Source: Gnetum montanum
Lineage: Eukaryota > Streptophyta > Gnetopsida > Gnetales > Gnetaceae
DNA length: 57,079 nt
NCBI GenBank assembly: GCA_015680685.1
Contig: MNCI01008343.1
Location: 56,470 to 113,548, forward strand
Reading direction: 5' to 3'
Below are positions 49,190-57,079 of this stretch, in pieces; the first letter of the stretch is position 1; each line of letters starts with the position of its first letter. Position numbers and translations under genes: made by a program. Below the pieces are notes generated by a model, which was given only the letters and a program-made list of their open reading frames with translations, did not search any database and had not been told where the DNA came from.

Positions 49190-51365
49190 GAACTGAGGGC
49201 CTTCAATGGTTAGTAGAGGTGGCCATGTCCCCGATGACTGAGTTGGAAGGAGAAGATCTGAAATAATGAGTAAGGTTGCCCACATACAGAGGTAGCATGT
49301 GTGTCCAAGGAATTACAGAATGTCTTTGATAGTTTTTGGTTGATGGGTAATTCCTTGGATGACTTTGATTTTCTCAGGGTTTACCTCTAGCCCTGTAGGT
49401 GAGGTTTTATGCCTAAGTATTACGCCTTCTTGGACCATAAAATGGCTCTTTTGCTAGTTGAGCCTCAAATTAGTTTCTACACATCTTTTCAGCACTTGCT
49501 CTAACCGGTCCAAGGCTTGTTCAAAGTTTGCTCCATAAGTGGGGAAGTCATTCATAAAGACTTCCACACCATTTCCTATCTGTTGTTGGAATATGCTTAG
49601 AACTAAGTGTTGAAACGTTGCCGGGGCATTACACAAGCCAAACAACATTTTTTTGTCTACAAATGTTCCCCAAGAATTAGTGAATGTAGTTTTGGCTTGG
49701 TCTTCTAGGGCTATTTGTATTTGGTCGTATTCGATATATTCATCTATGATGGGACGCGATATTGTGTCTTCCCCTGCGATATCGCATACGCGATATTGCA
49801 GTGCGTCGCCAAATCTATAAAGAAGAGGCGGCTCTCCCTTATTTCTCAGTTTAGGCCTAGATTGTAGTGAAACTTTGGCAATTTTACCTCTTCAGAGATA
49901 GAATAATTTCCATGTTCCCATAGTATGAGCTCCAAAGTGAATGGATCTTTATTCAAGAAAATATTGTACCTGAGCACAAGTTTGTGTACGGAAATAAAGA
50001 TGAACTTTTTGGATAAACCTTGCAGTGCATGGACTAAGCTAAATAGGATTTTATTTAGTGTTCATCATTTAATTTTTTTATTAGTTAATTAAATCTCTCT
50101 CAACCCTTCTCCCATAGTTAAGTGCATTCAGTACGACCGCTTCAAGCATGTGCATTACGCTTGGTAATCCCAGCAATGAATAGTGTTTGGTAATCCCAGA
50201 GGTTGCATTGGTTTAGGGTGTGAACGGTAAGTGGGAACAGATACTGATGCTAGGTTAATTAAGACATAGTTAGTTAAAGTTAGTTAATTAGTCTCTTCAC
50301 CCTTTACCTCATTAGCATAGGAGATAAAAACGTAAAAGATATAAAAATCACATACCTCAGACTTACTTAACCATACAATCGTGACAAATACAAGTAAGTC
50401 TGGGAGGACAACGAACGATTAACCTTAAGTGTTCCATGAGGCGTGTAGGCACTTAGTCTATGGAGTTCGACTAGATCATGCATGTAATGCTCATATTCGT
50501 ATGGTTGAGTGTAGGGGTACCTCGCCACTCATCAATCTAAAAAACTATAATAGTGATGCCCTATGATTGTGTCTAAGACTTGGTCAACAAATGGCAACAG
50601 AAAGTGATCCTTGAATGTTGCCATGTTTAGTAGCCTAAAATCTATGCACACCCTCCATTTGCCTTCCTTTTTAGGCACGATTACTAAGGGGCTAACCCAT
50701 TTGCTATCAGAAATGCGGTATATGAACCTAGCCTTTAGAAGCTGTTCAATTTCTTCTTTTACTCCTTGCTTCAACTTTGGGTTCAATCGCCTCTATGGTT
50801 GTTTTTGAGGCTTCATGGAGGAGTCAGTGTAAATCCTATGTTGGCATATCCTAGGATCTATTCCAGTTAATTTCGAATATGACCAGGTGAAGGCTTTTGA
50901 CCACTTGTTTATTACCTTTAGCAATCTCTTTTTGTTGCAGAGCAAGTTTTGCGTTGATGATTACCAATTTTCCATTCTTAAGGAACATGTACTCCATATT
51001 GGTGGCAATGGTTTTAGCTCTAGGGGCTCTTGTTTAAATTTCCTAGGAATTTCCAACTACTCCCAGTTGATGTTTTTGAGGTTATGACTTGGAAGTTGGC
51101 GATGGACTTGCTCTAATGTGTCTATGCTATCTATGTAAGTGCAAGTCAAACCCTTAGTTAGTTCCATGCATATAAGTGAGCTACTTTCTTGATCAGCTGT
51201 TAGCCACTGGGTGTCTTCCTATCATGTGGCTGTTGCATACATGCACCTTTGTATATTGATCACTTGTGCACACTGATTGCATGCAGGCAATGTTAAACTT
51301 TGCACAACCCATGATCTCTGCACACAATTATACCCTGTGTCATTGTATGTGATGCATGGAACTTT
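49190..51365 (-). pseudogene. E2 reverse transcriptase remnant, split by a solo LTR
   Basis: Minus-strand frames give a Ty3/gypsy RT: linker LEIPRKFKQEPLELKPLP (about 51050), RRLNPKLKQGVKEEIEQLL, ISDSKWVSPLVIVPKKEGK, WRVCIDFRLLN and YYSFLD (50786-50535), then after the solo LTR YDQIQIALEDQAKTTF, LFGLCNAPATFQ and VEVFMNDF (49746-49454). Removing the solo LTR with one TSD copy leaves the two halves in frame. The catalytic FMDD box reads FMND, so activity is lost regardless of other lesions. A TAG follows NLRLN where relatives have Trp, and after HKTSPTGLEV the sequence runs into the 3' region, so RNase H and integrase are absent. Confidence 0.9.
49747..50534 (+). repeat. solo LTR inside E2 RT
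   Basis: A 788-bp LTR (TGATGGGACGCG to CTCATCA) in opposite orientation to E2, with a perfect duplication ATCTA at 49742-49746 and 50535-50539. U3 dyad at 49778-49797 with two changes; TATAAAGAAGAGG where other LTRs have TATAAATAAGAGG. Confidence 0.96.
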
Positions 51366-51785
51366 CTACTTCTCGATCTTTCTGAAAGTATTTTCCTTGG
51401 ATATTTCTAGGGAAAGATCATGGATTCCTAGGCGTGCATCAATAGTGCTTAGCTGTTCCCTTCCCATTATGATTGGGAAGTTCCCCTTACTATTATTCAC
51501 TTGAATCACTAGGAAGTTAGCTAGATACGACCATCCACAAACAGTGGTAACGATGTCCTCCACTAATCCCAAGGGAACAGTGATGGACTGGTTAGCCAAC
51601 TCTAAATGGATGTTGCTCTTTTTTAATAGAGGTAGGTTCCAAGCCTTGTACATTTCTTGGGATATTAGGTTGACACTGGAACCTGAACCCAAAAGAGCTT
51701 TACATGGCTCATTCCCAGAGGGGAATCCCAGGATCAAAGAATTTCTTGGGAAGGTGGCCAGCTTTGATCTAATTGGTAATGACAT
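51366..51785 (-). pseudogene. E2 retropepsin-type protease, active-site Asp lost
   Basis: An open 139-codon frame with the layout of a retroviral-type aspartic protease that would cut Gag-Pol. The flap-proximal motif reads ALLGSGSSVNLIS where active enzymes have D[LST]G; here the Asp is replaced by Gly. The C-terminal IIMGREQLSTIDARL corresponds to the hydrophobic-GR motif. The frame starts 17 nt before the end of the gag frame. It is intact as an ORF but probably inactive. RT follows after a short linker. Confidence 0.85.
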
Positions 51786-53468
51786 GTGTTAACATGACAG
51801 TATGCGTTGAATGTGGTGTTAGGCTTGAAGGGGGATCTGAAGCTTTATTTGATACGGAAACGTCCAAAGACTCAGCTACTTGTGGTTGCAAAGGCTTGGT
51901 TGGACTGTTGGTTTTGAAGAAAGGTCTTTTCTTCATACAGTTGTGAAAACGAATAGTAGGTTGAGGATTAACATCCCTTGTGGCATTGCGTTGTTGTGGC
52001 TGAGCAGGGAGTTCACCTTGCATTGCTGGATTAGGTGGTAATGGAGCTATTGGTGGGAGAGATGTGGCCGGATTTAAAGGATGGTATACTTGTGGAATAT
52101 CACCCCTAGGAGAGGGAGTCCTATAGTACTCGCAGGTTTGGTAGTGATGTTGAGGAGTAATGTGACCAATAGAGTCATGTGGAGAGATTGGATGTTGCAC
52201 GTAATATCCATATGGGTTAGGTTGCCAATAAGGATATTGTTGCCTTGGTGGTGGCATTCCCCATGATTGTGGGTGTTGCCAGTTCCAGTTGGATAATACG
52301 TTAAAGGTTCGTGGAACTACCTTGGATTACCTTGAGGATAGGGTAATCGTCGGGATGTTTGCCATTTGTTTAATTGTGGATTAAGTGCATACACCCCAGA
52401 CTCCTACAGATGTGAGATCACAGGGCAATGTTCCTTAGGATGGTTGTATTGACATATCTTGCATCCACTATCATCTTCTAGATTTGAGTCCACAACTTCT
52501 TAAATAATAGCAACTTTTCCCTTACCATTGTTACATGCATTTTCCCCTTCTCTCTTTTTTCTTTTGTCATAATCACTACCTCGCTCTCTAGACTCCTCTA
52601 CTATTTTGGGAGTTCCACATTTGGTCTACCTTTGCCGATACTTCTAATGTTAACTTTTGGATAGGCAAGGTTTTCCTATTCACCATCTCTTCAAGTGATG
52701 ACTCTTCCTCATCCTCACAAAATCTTACTCCCTTCTTCCGGAGGGAAGGATCTCAATTATATTCTTCTGCACTTTCTCTTTTTTGTAGCTCAACTTCTTC
52801 CTTAGCAACTTGCTCTAGTAGTCTATGAATTTGATGGGACTTAAGCTCGAATAACCTTCCTTGGGCATAAGTCCCAAGGGTTTTTGTCGTTTCATGCCTA
52901 AGCCCATCTACAAGATGGCATAGCTGATCTCGCTTCGAATAACCATGGCTAGGAGAATGATGTAATAGTGCATAATAGTGGCCCATGGTAGCATCCAAGG
53001 GTTCATAACTTCCTTGTTTCCGTCCTTGGATTTGCTTTTGTAGGTTAGATACCCTGGAGTACGTTTGGTACTCATTGTTGAACAATTTTGACAAAGTAAT
53101 CCACCTATGAATGGATTCTGGTTCTAAGGACTGGTACCAACTTTTAGCTTCTTTTACTAGTGTCTGTGGGAACAACTTAACTTTTTGCCACTCGTTCTCT
53201 ATGTTTTGCAAGGCACACACATCATGAAATTCTTGTAAGTGATTTTGAGGATCAACATTATATCCCCCTTTAAATCATGGGATGTTATTCATATCTAACC
53301 TCTTGATCCTACTATCTCTTTGGTGCCTTTTTGGAACTCTCACAGCCTAAGTTATGTCTAGCATAATTCAAGTAGCGAGTAGGGGTTCATCATGATAATC
53401 TCATTCATGGCATCTATGATGCCTACGTTGTTCCCTACTCTCCCTTCTTCTATGTTGTGATTCCCTAG
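51769..53468 (-). pseudogene. E2 gag remnant, cut by E3
   Basis: Homologous to E3 Gag. The capsid core is open from 53220 to 52753 (KLFPQTLVKEAKSWYQSLE, HGYSKRDQLCHLVDGL, ESAEEYN). A broken middle follows with the knuckle CKICQYNHPKEHC near 52440, then an open C-terminal stretch from 52257 to 51769 (YYVQHPISPHDS, KKRPFFKTNSP, THTVMLTHV). Several stops lie between. The N-terminal part is displaced beyond E3 and outside the window. Confidence 0.9.
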
Positions 53469-53515
53469 TGATGAGACGCGACCTACATGTGCCGCGATAT
53501 CGAGTCTTCTCCTGT

Positions 53516-53535
53516 GATATCGCGTACGCGATATC
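53516..53535 (+). promoter_or_regulatory. U3 dyad of the LTR promoter
   Basis: GATATCGCGTACGCGATATC is a perfect 20-base palindrome, extended by CG on one side, 18 bases upstream of the TATA box. It recurs in every U3 of this LTR type: perfect at 17626 and 36654, with one or two substitutions at 29065, 31652, 42814 and 49778. Such conservation suggests a binding site or another cis role, not yet shown. Confidence 0.6.
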
Positions 53536-53553
53536 GCGTCCCACCGCCATATC

Positions 53554-53561
53554 TATAAATA
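53554..53561 (+). promoter_or_regulatory. TATA box of the E3 LTR
   Basis: TATAAATA within CTATAAATAAGAGGCGG, conserved in all LTRs of the window and placed just downstream of the GATATC dyad. It would position transcription of the element RNA. Confidence 0.75.
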
Positions 53562-54509
53562 AGAGGCGGCACTTCCTTCATTTCTTAATCCTGGCTAGTG
53601 TTGCGAAGCTCTGGCAGATTGATCACTCCAGAGTTAGAATTTTTCCCCATGTGCCCGCAGTAGGAGTCCTAGAGTGAACGGCTCTTTATTCGAGCAGCTT
53701 GTAACCTGAACCCAAGTTGTGTACGGCAATAAAGATGAACTTGATTGGATAAACCTTGCAACACGTGGTTTCATTTATTGCTTTCATTTACTGCTTTCCT
53801 AGTGCGTTCAAGTACGACTTGATTACGAGCGTCTACGGACGTGTACGGCTAGTCAAGGAATCGGCTGCTTGACGCAATGCATGAGTACGACTCAATTACG
53901 AGCATTGGCTGCTTGGTAACCCAGTAGCGTATTCCAGGATTCTGCGCTTGGTAACTCCAGGGTCTAATGTGTACGGCTAGTTGAGGAATCGGCTGCTCAT
54001 TGCTAGGCTAGATCGTGTGATAAGTACGACTTAGTTACGAGCACCCACGGGTGTGTACGGCTGGCTAAGGAATCGGCTGCTTATCACACGTAGGCTAAAT
54101 AGGTGCCTCAGTACGACCACTTCGAGCACTTGCGTTACGTGTGGCGATCCCAGTAACGATTAGCGTTTGGTAAGCTGCAGTTGCATAGTTCAGGGTGTGT
54201 CCGGCAAGTGGGAACGGATGCTGACGCTAGTTAATTTAGACTTAGATCTTAGTTAGAGTTAGTTTAGTTTTCTCAACCCTTTCTCCTGGTAGCATAGAAG
54301 ATAAGCCGAAAATACCAAAAAAATCACATACCTCAGACTTGCTTAACCATACACCGTGACACATACAAGCAAGCCTGGGAAGACAACGAACGATTAACCC
54401 CAAGTGTTTCTTGTGGCGTTAAGGCATTTAGTCTGCGGAGTTCGACCGGATCGCGCGTGTACGCTCGTATTCGTATGGTGGAGTGTAGGGGTACCTCGCC
54501 ACTCATCAT

Positions 54510-54527
54510 TGGCGCCGTTGCCGGGGA
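54510..54527 (+). other. E3 primer-binding site, complementary to tRNA-Asp
   Basis: TGGCGCCGTTGCCGGGGA follows the LTR after one base. From memory it is the exact complement of the 3' end of plant tRNA-Asp (GUC) including CCA, the primer typical of Athila/Tat elements. All 18 bases match, unlike the mutated PBS of E1 and E4. Confidence 0.9.
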
Positions 54528-54654
54528 CTAAGTGTTTTTTCGCCAATTTAACATAAGGGATATCACTCACATCGTTGTGAGCTTAAAACGAACCTTAGGG
54601 TTAATCAGTTAATCAAGAACAATAAATAACGGTGAAATTAGCACACCAATAGAA

Positions 54655-56973
54655 ATGGCTTCTTCTCACGAAATCAACTCACCTAAGGACAATACAGGAG
54701 AAAGTCAGCATCATACGCATAACCGAGATCAACCATGTCCTCAACAATCTAAGGTCACATATACTCATCCCGATGAGTATGTGCCGGATTTTACCTTTGT
54801 TTTCCATCAAGATGAGCAACTGCGGTGGAGAGACATGCAAGGTAACATCGTGTTACCCCCAGATCGCTCTGCTCCCAACATGCTTTTCCGTGCCTTGGTA
54901 CAGATTGGCATGCATGAGCTGTTCGCAGAATACGTTTTGGATGACCATGATACAAGGGATTATCATCCCACAAATGCCCAACGTATTCGGGATGCAAGGC
55001 AGGAGAGCCAACATTCACTACTGAAGGGCAAGGTTCCCCACGTCATTAGTGAAATAGGAGAAGAGGAACCCCTCACGATGGGTTTCTTAGAAAATGATGT
55101 TCCTCCTCCTCACTCTAGTGAAGAGGTTAGGCATCAGGGCCTTAGATCAACGATACATATTCCAGGCTCTGATCCCCGTGAGCACCAGCTGTTCACGGCA
55201 GGAACAACTACTCACACTAATGACGGACTCGTTGATCGTCACAACGATCGGGGCCGAAGCAGCCGAAGAGAAGGCAAGAAACATCACCATGGTGATGGAT
55301 CCCCTTCTTCTTCTCCTTCATCTCATCATTCACCCTCTCCTTCCACATCTGGGCGCAGCCACCATGAGCATAACGCGGAGAGTAAAGGTAAAAGAGATGA
55401 AATGCCTCGACAGGAAGGTCGAGAGGAGTTAGGACAAGGGCAAGGACGTAGGGAGAATAGGGAACCACCACGTAGACATCACAGACGTCATGAAAGAGAT
55501 GATCATGACGAACCCCTATTCGCAACCCGAAGTATGCTTGATATTAGAGAGGCAGTTAGGATTCCCACAAGGCATTTAAAAGACAGTAGGATCAAGCGTT
55601 TGGATATAAATAATATCCCACGTTTTGAAGGGGGATACAACGCTGATCCTCAACATCATTTACAGGCATTCCACGATGCCTGTGCCTTGCAGAACATAGA
55701 CAATGAGTGGCAGAAACTCAAGTTGTTCCCAAGGACACTCATTAAAGAAGCAGAAAGCTGGTACCGGTCCTTAGAACCGGAAACCATCAGGAGGTGGAGT
55801 ACGATGCTTGAATTGTTCAACAACAAATATCAAACGTACTCCAGAGTGTCTAACTTGCGTAAGCAGATCCAAGGCTGGAAACAAGGAGCTCATGAATCCT
55901 TGGATGCTGCCATGGCCCGTTACTACACATTGCTACATCGTTGCCCGGGCCATGGGTACGCTAAGCGGGATCAACTTCGCCACCTCGTGGATGGGCTACG
56001 AAATGAAACGAGAAGAACTCTTGGGACTTACGCCCAAGGGAGACTCTCCCAACTAAGAGCCCATGAAGTTGAAGTATTGTTGGAACAAGTAGCGCAAGAA
56101 GAGGGTGAGCTACGGAAAAGAGAAAGTGCGGAGGAATACAACCGTGATCCCTCCCTTCGTAAGAAGGGAGTGAAATTCTGTGATGAGGAGGATGAGTCAC
56201 CACTCGAAGAGTTGGTGAACAGGAAAACTGTGCCGATCCAAAAGTTAACAACGGAGGTATCGGCTAAGGTAGACCAAATGTGGGATTCCTTAGACTCACG
56301 AATAGAAACAGTCCTGAAAATTGTAGAAGAGTCTAAGGATGAGCAAAGTAGTGATAAAAGCAAAGACAAGCGGAGAAACTTTAACCCTGCACATAACAAG
56401 GGTAAGGGAAAAATCTCTAACTCCGATGAGGCTGAAAATTCTGATTCAGACAATGACGGTGGATGTGAGGTCTGCTATTATGACCATCCTAAGGGATGTT
56501 GTCCAATTATCTCACATCTGCAGGAGTCTGGGGTGTATGCATTAAATCCAAGACTTAATCAACGGCAAACACCCAGAAGGTTACCTTATCCACAAGGTAA
56601 CCCGAGGCAGTTCCACCAACCCTTGACGTATTATCCAAGTGGAACACCTCCGCAGCCCATCGAGCAACATCAGCAGTGGCAATACCCACAGTCATGGGGG
56701 ATGCCACAGCCAACACATCGATACCCTTACCGGCAGCCTGATCCTTATGGTTATTATGTGCAGCAGCTAGTTTCTCCAGGTGACGCTATGGGTCACACTA
56801 CTCCACAACGTCAATACTACGCTCGGGAGTACTTCAGAAGGACTCCTTCTCCTCCGGGAGACATCCCACATTCTGTCCATCCTCTAACTCCACCCGCACC
56901 TCTTCCTCAAGTAGTTCCCATAACACCTCCTACTCCAACAATGCAAGGGGAATTGCCTACCCAACCGCAGTAG
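54655..56973 (+). CDS. E3 Gag polyprotein, premature stop at codon 773
   Basis: Gag forms the cytoplasmic particle that packages element RNA. The frame starts at the first ATG after the leader (MASSHEINS, shared with E1). An N-terminal region (about 1-180) holds the conserved RDMQGNIVLPPD. A charged His/Ser/Arg-rich linker spans about 180-300. The Ty3-type capsid core spans about 320-460 (IPRFEGGYNADPQHH, KLFPRTLIKEAESWYRSL, CPGHGYAKRDQLRHLVDGL). A lysine/glutamate-rich helix follows, then a knuckle CEVCYYDHPKGCC near 604-616 and a Pro/Gln/Tyr-rich tail. The stop TAG (56971-56973) sits where E1 has Gln CAA. Downstream the same frame stays open to the window edge and keeps KKRPFF, so the stop looks like a recent lesion, not the natural end. 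Confidence 0.92.
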   Translation: MASSHEINSPKDNTGESQHHTHNRDQPCPQQSKVTYTHPDEYVPDFTFVFHQDEQLRWRDMQGNIVLPPDRSAPNMLFRALVQIGMHELFAEYVLDDHDTRDYHPTNAQRIRDARQESQHSLLKGKVPHVISEIGEEEPLTMGFLENDVPPPHSSEEVRHQGLRSTIHIPGSDPREHQLFTAGTTTHTNDGLVDRHNDRGRSSRREGKKHHHGDGSPSSSPSSHHSPSPSTSGRSHHEHNAESKGKRDEMPRQEGREELGQGQGRRENREPPRRHHRRHERDDHDEPLFATRSMLDIREAVRIPTRHLKDSRIKRLDINNIPRFEGGYNADPQHHLQAFHDACALQNIDNEWQKLKLFPRTLIKEAESWYRSLEPETIRRWSTMLELFNNKYQTYSRVSNLRKQIQGWKQGAHESLDAAMARYYTLLHRCPGHGYAKRDQLRHLVDGLRNETRRTLGTYAQGRLSQLRAHEVEVLLEQVAQEEGELRKRESAEEYNRDPSLRKKGVKFCDEEDESPLEELVNRKTVPIQKLTTEVSAKVDQMWDSLDSRIETVLKIVEESKDEQSSDKSKDKRRNFNPAHNKGKGKISNSDEAENSDSDNDGGCEVCYYDHPKGCCPIISHLQESGVYALNPRLNQRQTPRRLPYPQGNPRQFHQPLTYYPSGTPPQPIEQHQQWQYPQSWGMPQPTHRYPYRQPDPYGYYVQQLVSPGDAMGHTTPQRQYYAREYFRRTPSPPGDIPHSVHPLTPPAPLPQVVPITPPTPTMQGELPTQPQ

Positions 56974-57079
56974 CGTCACGCCACTAGAGTTGTAAATATC
57001 CAGAGTGTAAATATCCAACCGGGTACTAGTTCTGGCGATAACTGTACAAAAAAGAGACCCTTTTTCAGAACTAGGAGCC

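Larger units (their letters stand above)
46494..53468 (-). mobile_element. E2: internally deleted Athila-like element, truncated by E3
   Basis: The 3' LTR is at 46494-47329; its 5' end lies beyond E3, which interrupts gag at 53469. In transcription order from the right: gag (53468 down to 51769), protease (51785-51366), RT (to about 49190, interrupted by a solo LTR at 49747-50534), then directly the 3' non-coding region. RNase H and integrase are missing, apparently by deletion near 49190. This is the only element here with visible pol, and it fixes the lineage: PISDSxWVSP-type and FGLCNAPATFQ motifs are of the Athila kind. Confidence 0.88.
53469..54508 (+). repeat. E3 5' LTR
   Basis: A 1040-bp LTR from TGATGAGACGCG to CTCATCA. 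U3 holds a perfect dyad (53516-53535) and TATAAATA (53554-53561); AATAAA at 53728-53733 is a likely polyadenylation signal. A block of related modules, each with AAGTACGACTT, TTACGAGC, GTGTACGGCTAG and AAGGAATCGGCTGCT, fills about 53810-54110. The last 199 bases are almost identical to 1-199. Confidence 0.96.
53469..57079 (+). mobile_element. E3: youngest-looking Athila-like element, runs off the right edge
   Basis: Contains a 5' LTR (53469-54508), perfect PBS, 127-nt leader and nearly intact gag. It inserted into E2 gag on the opposite strand; the left flank CCTAG (53464-53468) should recur at its far end. Pol and the 3' LTR are out of view. Confidence 0.93.

Noticed and set aside
53516-53535. 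LTR dyad as a transcription terminator hairpin
   Set aside because: It lies upstream of the TATA box, not at an RNA 3' end, and terminator hairpins of this type are bacterial.
55217-56453. Minus-strand ORFs over E3 gag
   Set aside because: They are shadows of the gag frame; the same antisense ORFs appear over E1 gag with no domain resemblance.

Overview
The window is nuclear DNA of a land plant, probably a seed plant with a large, AT-rich, retrotransposon-filled genome. The evidence is one spliced host gene of the plant GTE (bromodomain plus NET) family, Athila-like Ty3/gypsy elements primed by tRNA-Asp, a degenerate plant LINE, and five-base target duplications around the LTR units. I cannot name a species. 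No tRNA, rRNA, CRISPR array or bacterial-type feature was seen.

Layout. 1-199 is the 3' end of an LTR. 200-11764 is AT-rich, mostly non-coding DNA with tandem duplications (33-bp, 203-bp and 173-bp units) and one 32-codon nucleotidyltransferase-like fragment. 11765-14021 (minus strand) is the only intact host gene, a four-coding-exon GTE protein of 653 residues, with a 5' leader exon, leader intron and promoter up to about 14900. From 16992 onward the window is a stack of nested retroelements.

Retroelements. E4 (16992-27129, plus, TSD GCTAC) has LTRs, a PBS, a broken gag, no recognisable pol, and a long broken extra ORF behind an internal promoter-like module that resembles the LTR promoter. 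E1 (35678-42860, minus, TSD GTGGT) has a gag broken by nonsense changes and an 814-base assembly gap. E2 (46494-53468, minus) has a 3' LTR and broken gag, protease and RT, and is cut at 53469 by E3. E3 (53469 to beyond the right edge, plus) is the youngest-looking: 5' LTR, perfect 18-nt PBS and a 772-codon gag with a stop that looks recent. Four solo LTRs (17582-18508, 28323-29132, 31641-32416, 49747-50534) are each flanked by a 5-bp duplication. Older remnants are a LINE (about 44100-45790), a different Ty3-type gag/protease (about 33000-35340, minus) and an unclassified retroelement ORF (27900-29665) split by a solo LTR.

How it fits together. The LTRs carry a U3 promoter built of GATATC dyads upstream of a TATA box, a modular repeat block of variable copy number, and unusually long terminal inverted repeats. 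Coding parts of E1, E2 and E4 mostly died through C-to-T type nonsense changes, as expected for methylated, silenced elements. The most unusual object is the extra ORF of E4 with its LTR-like internal promoter and a candidate intron.
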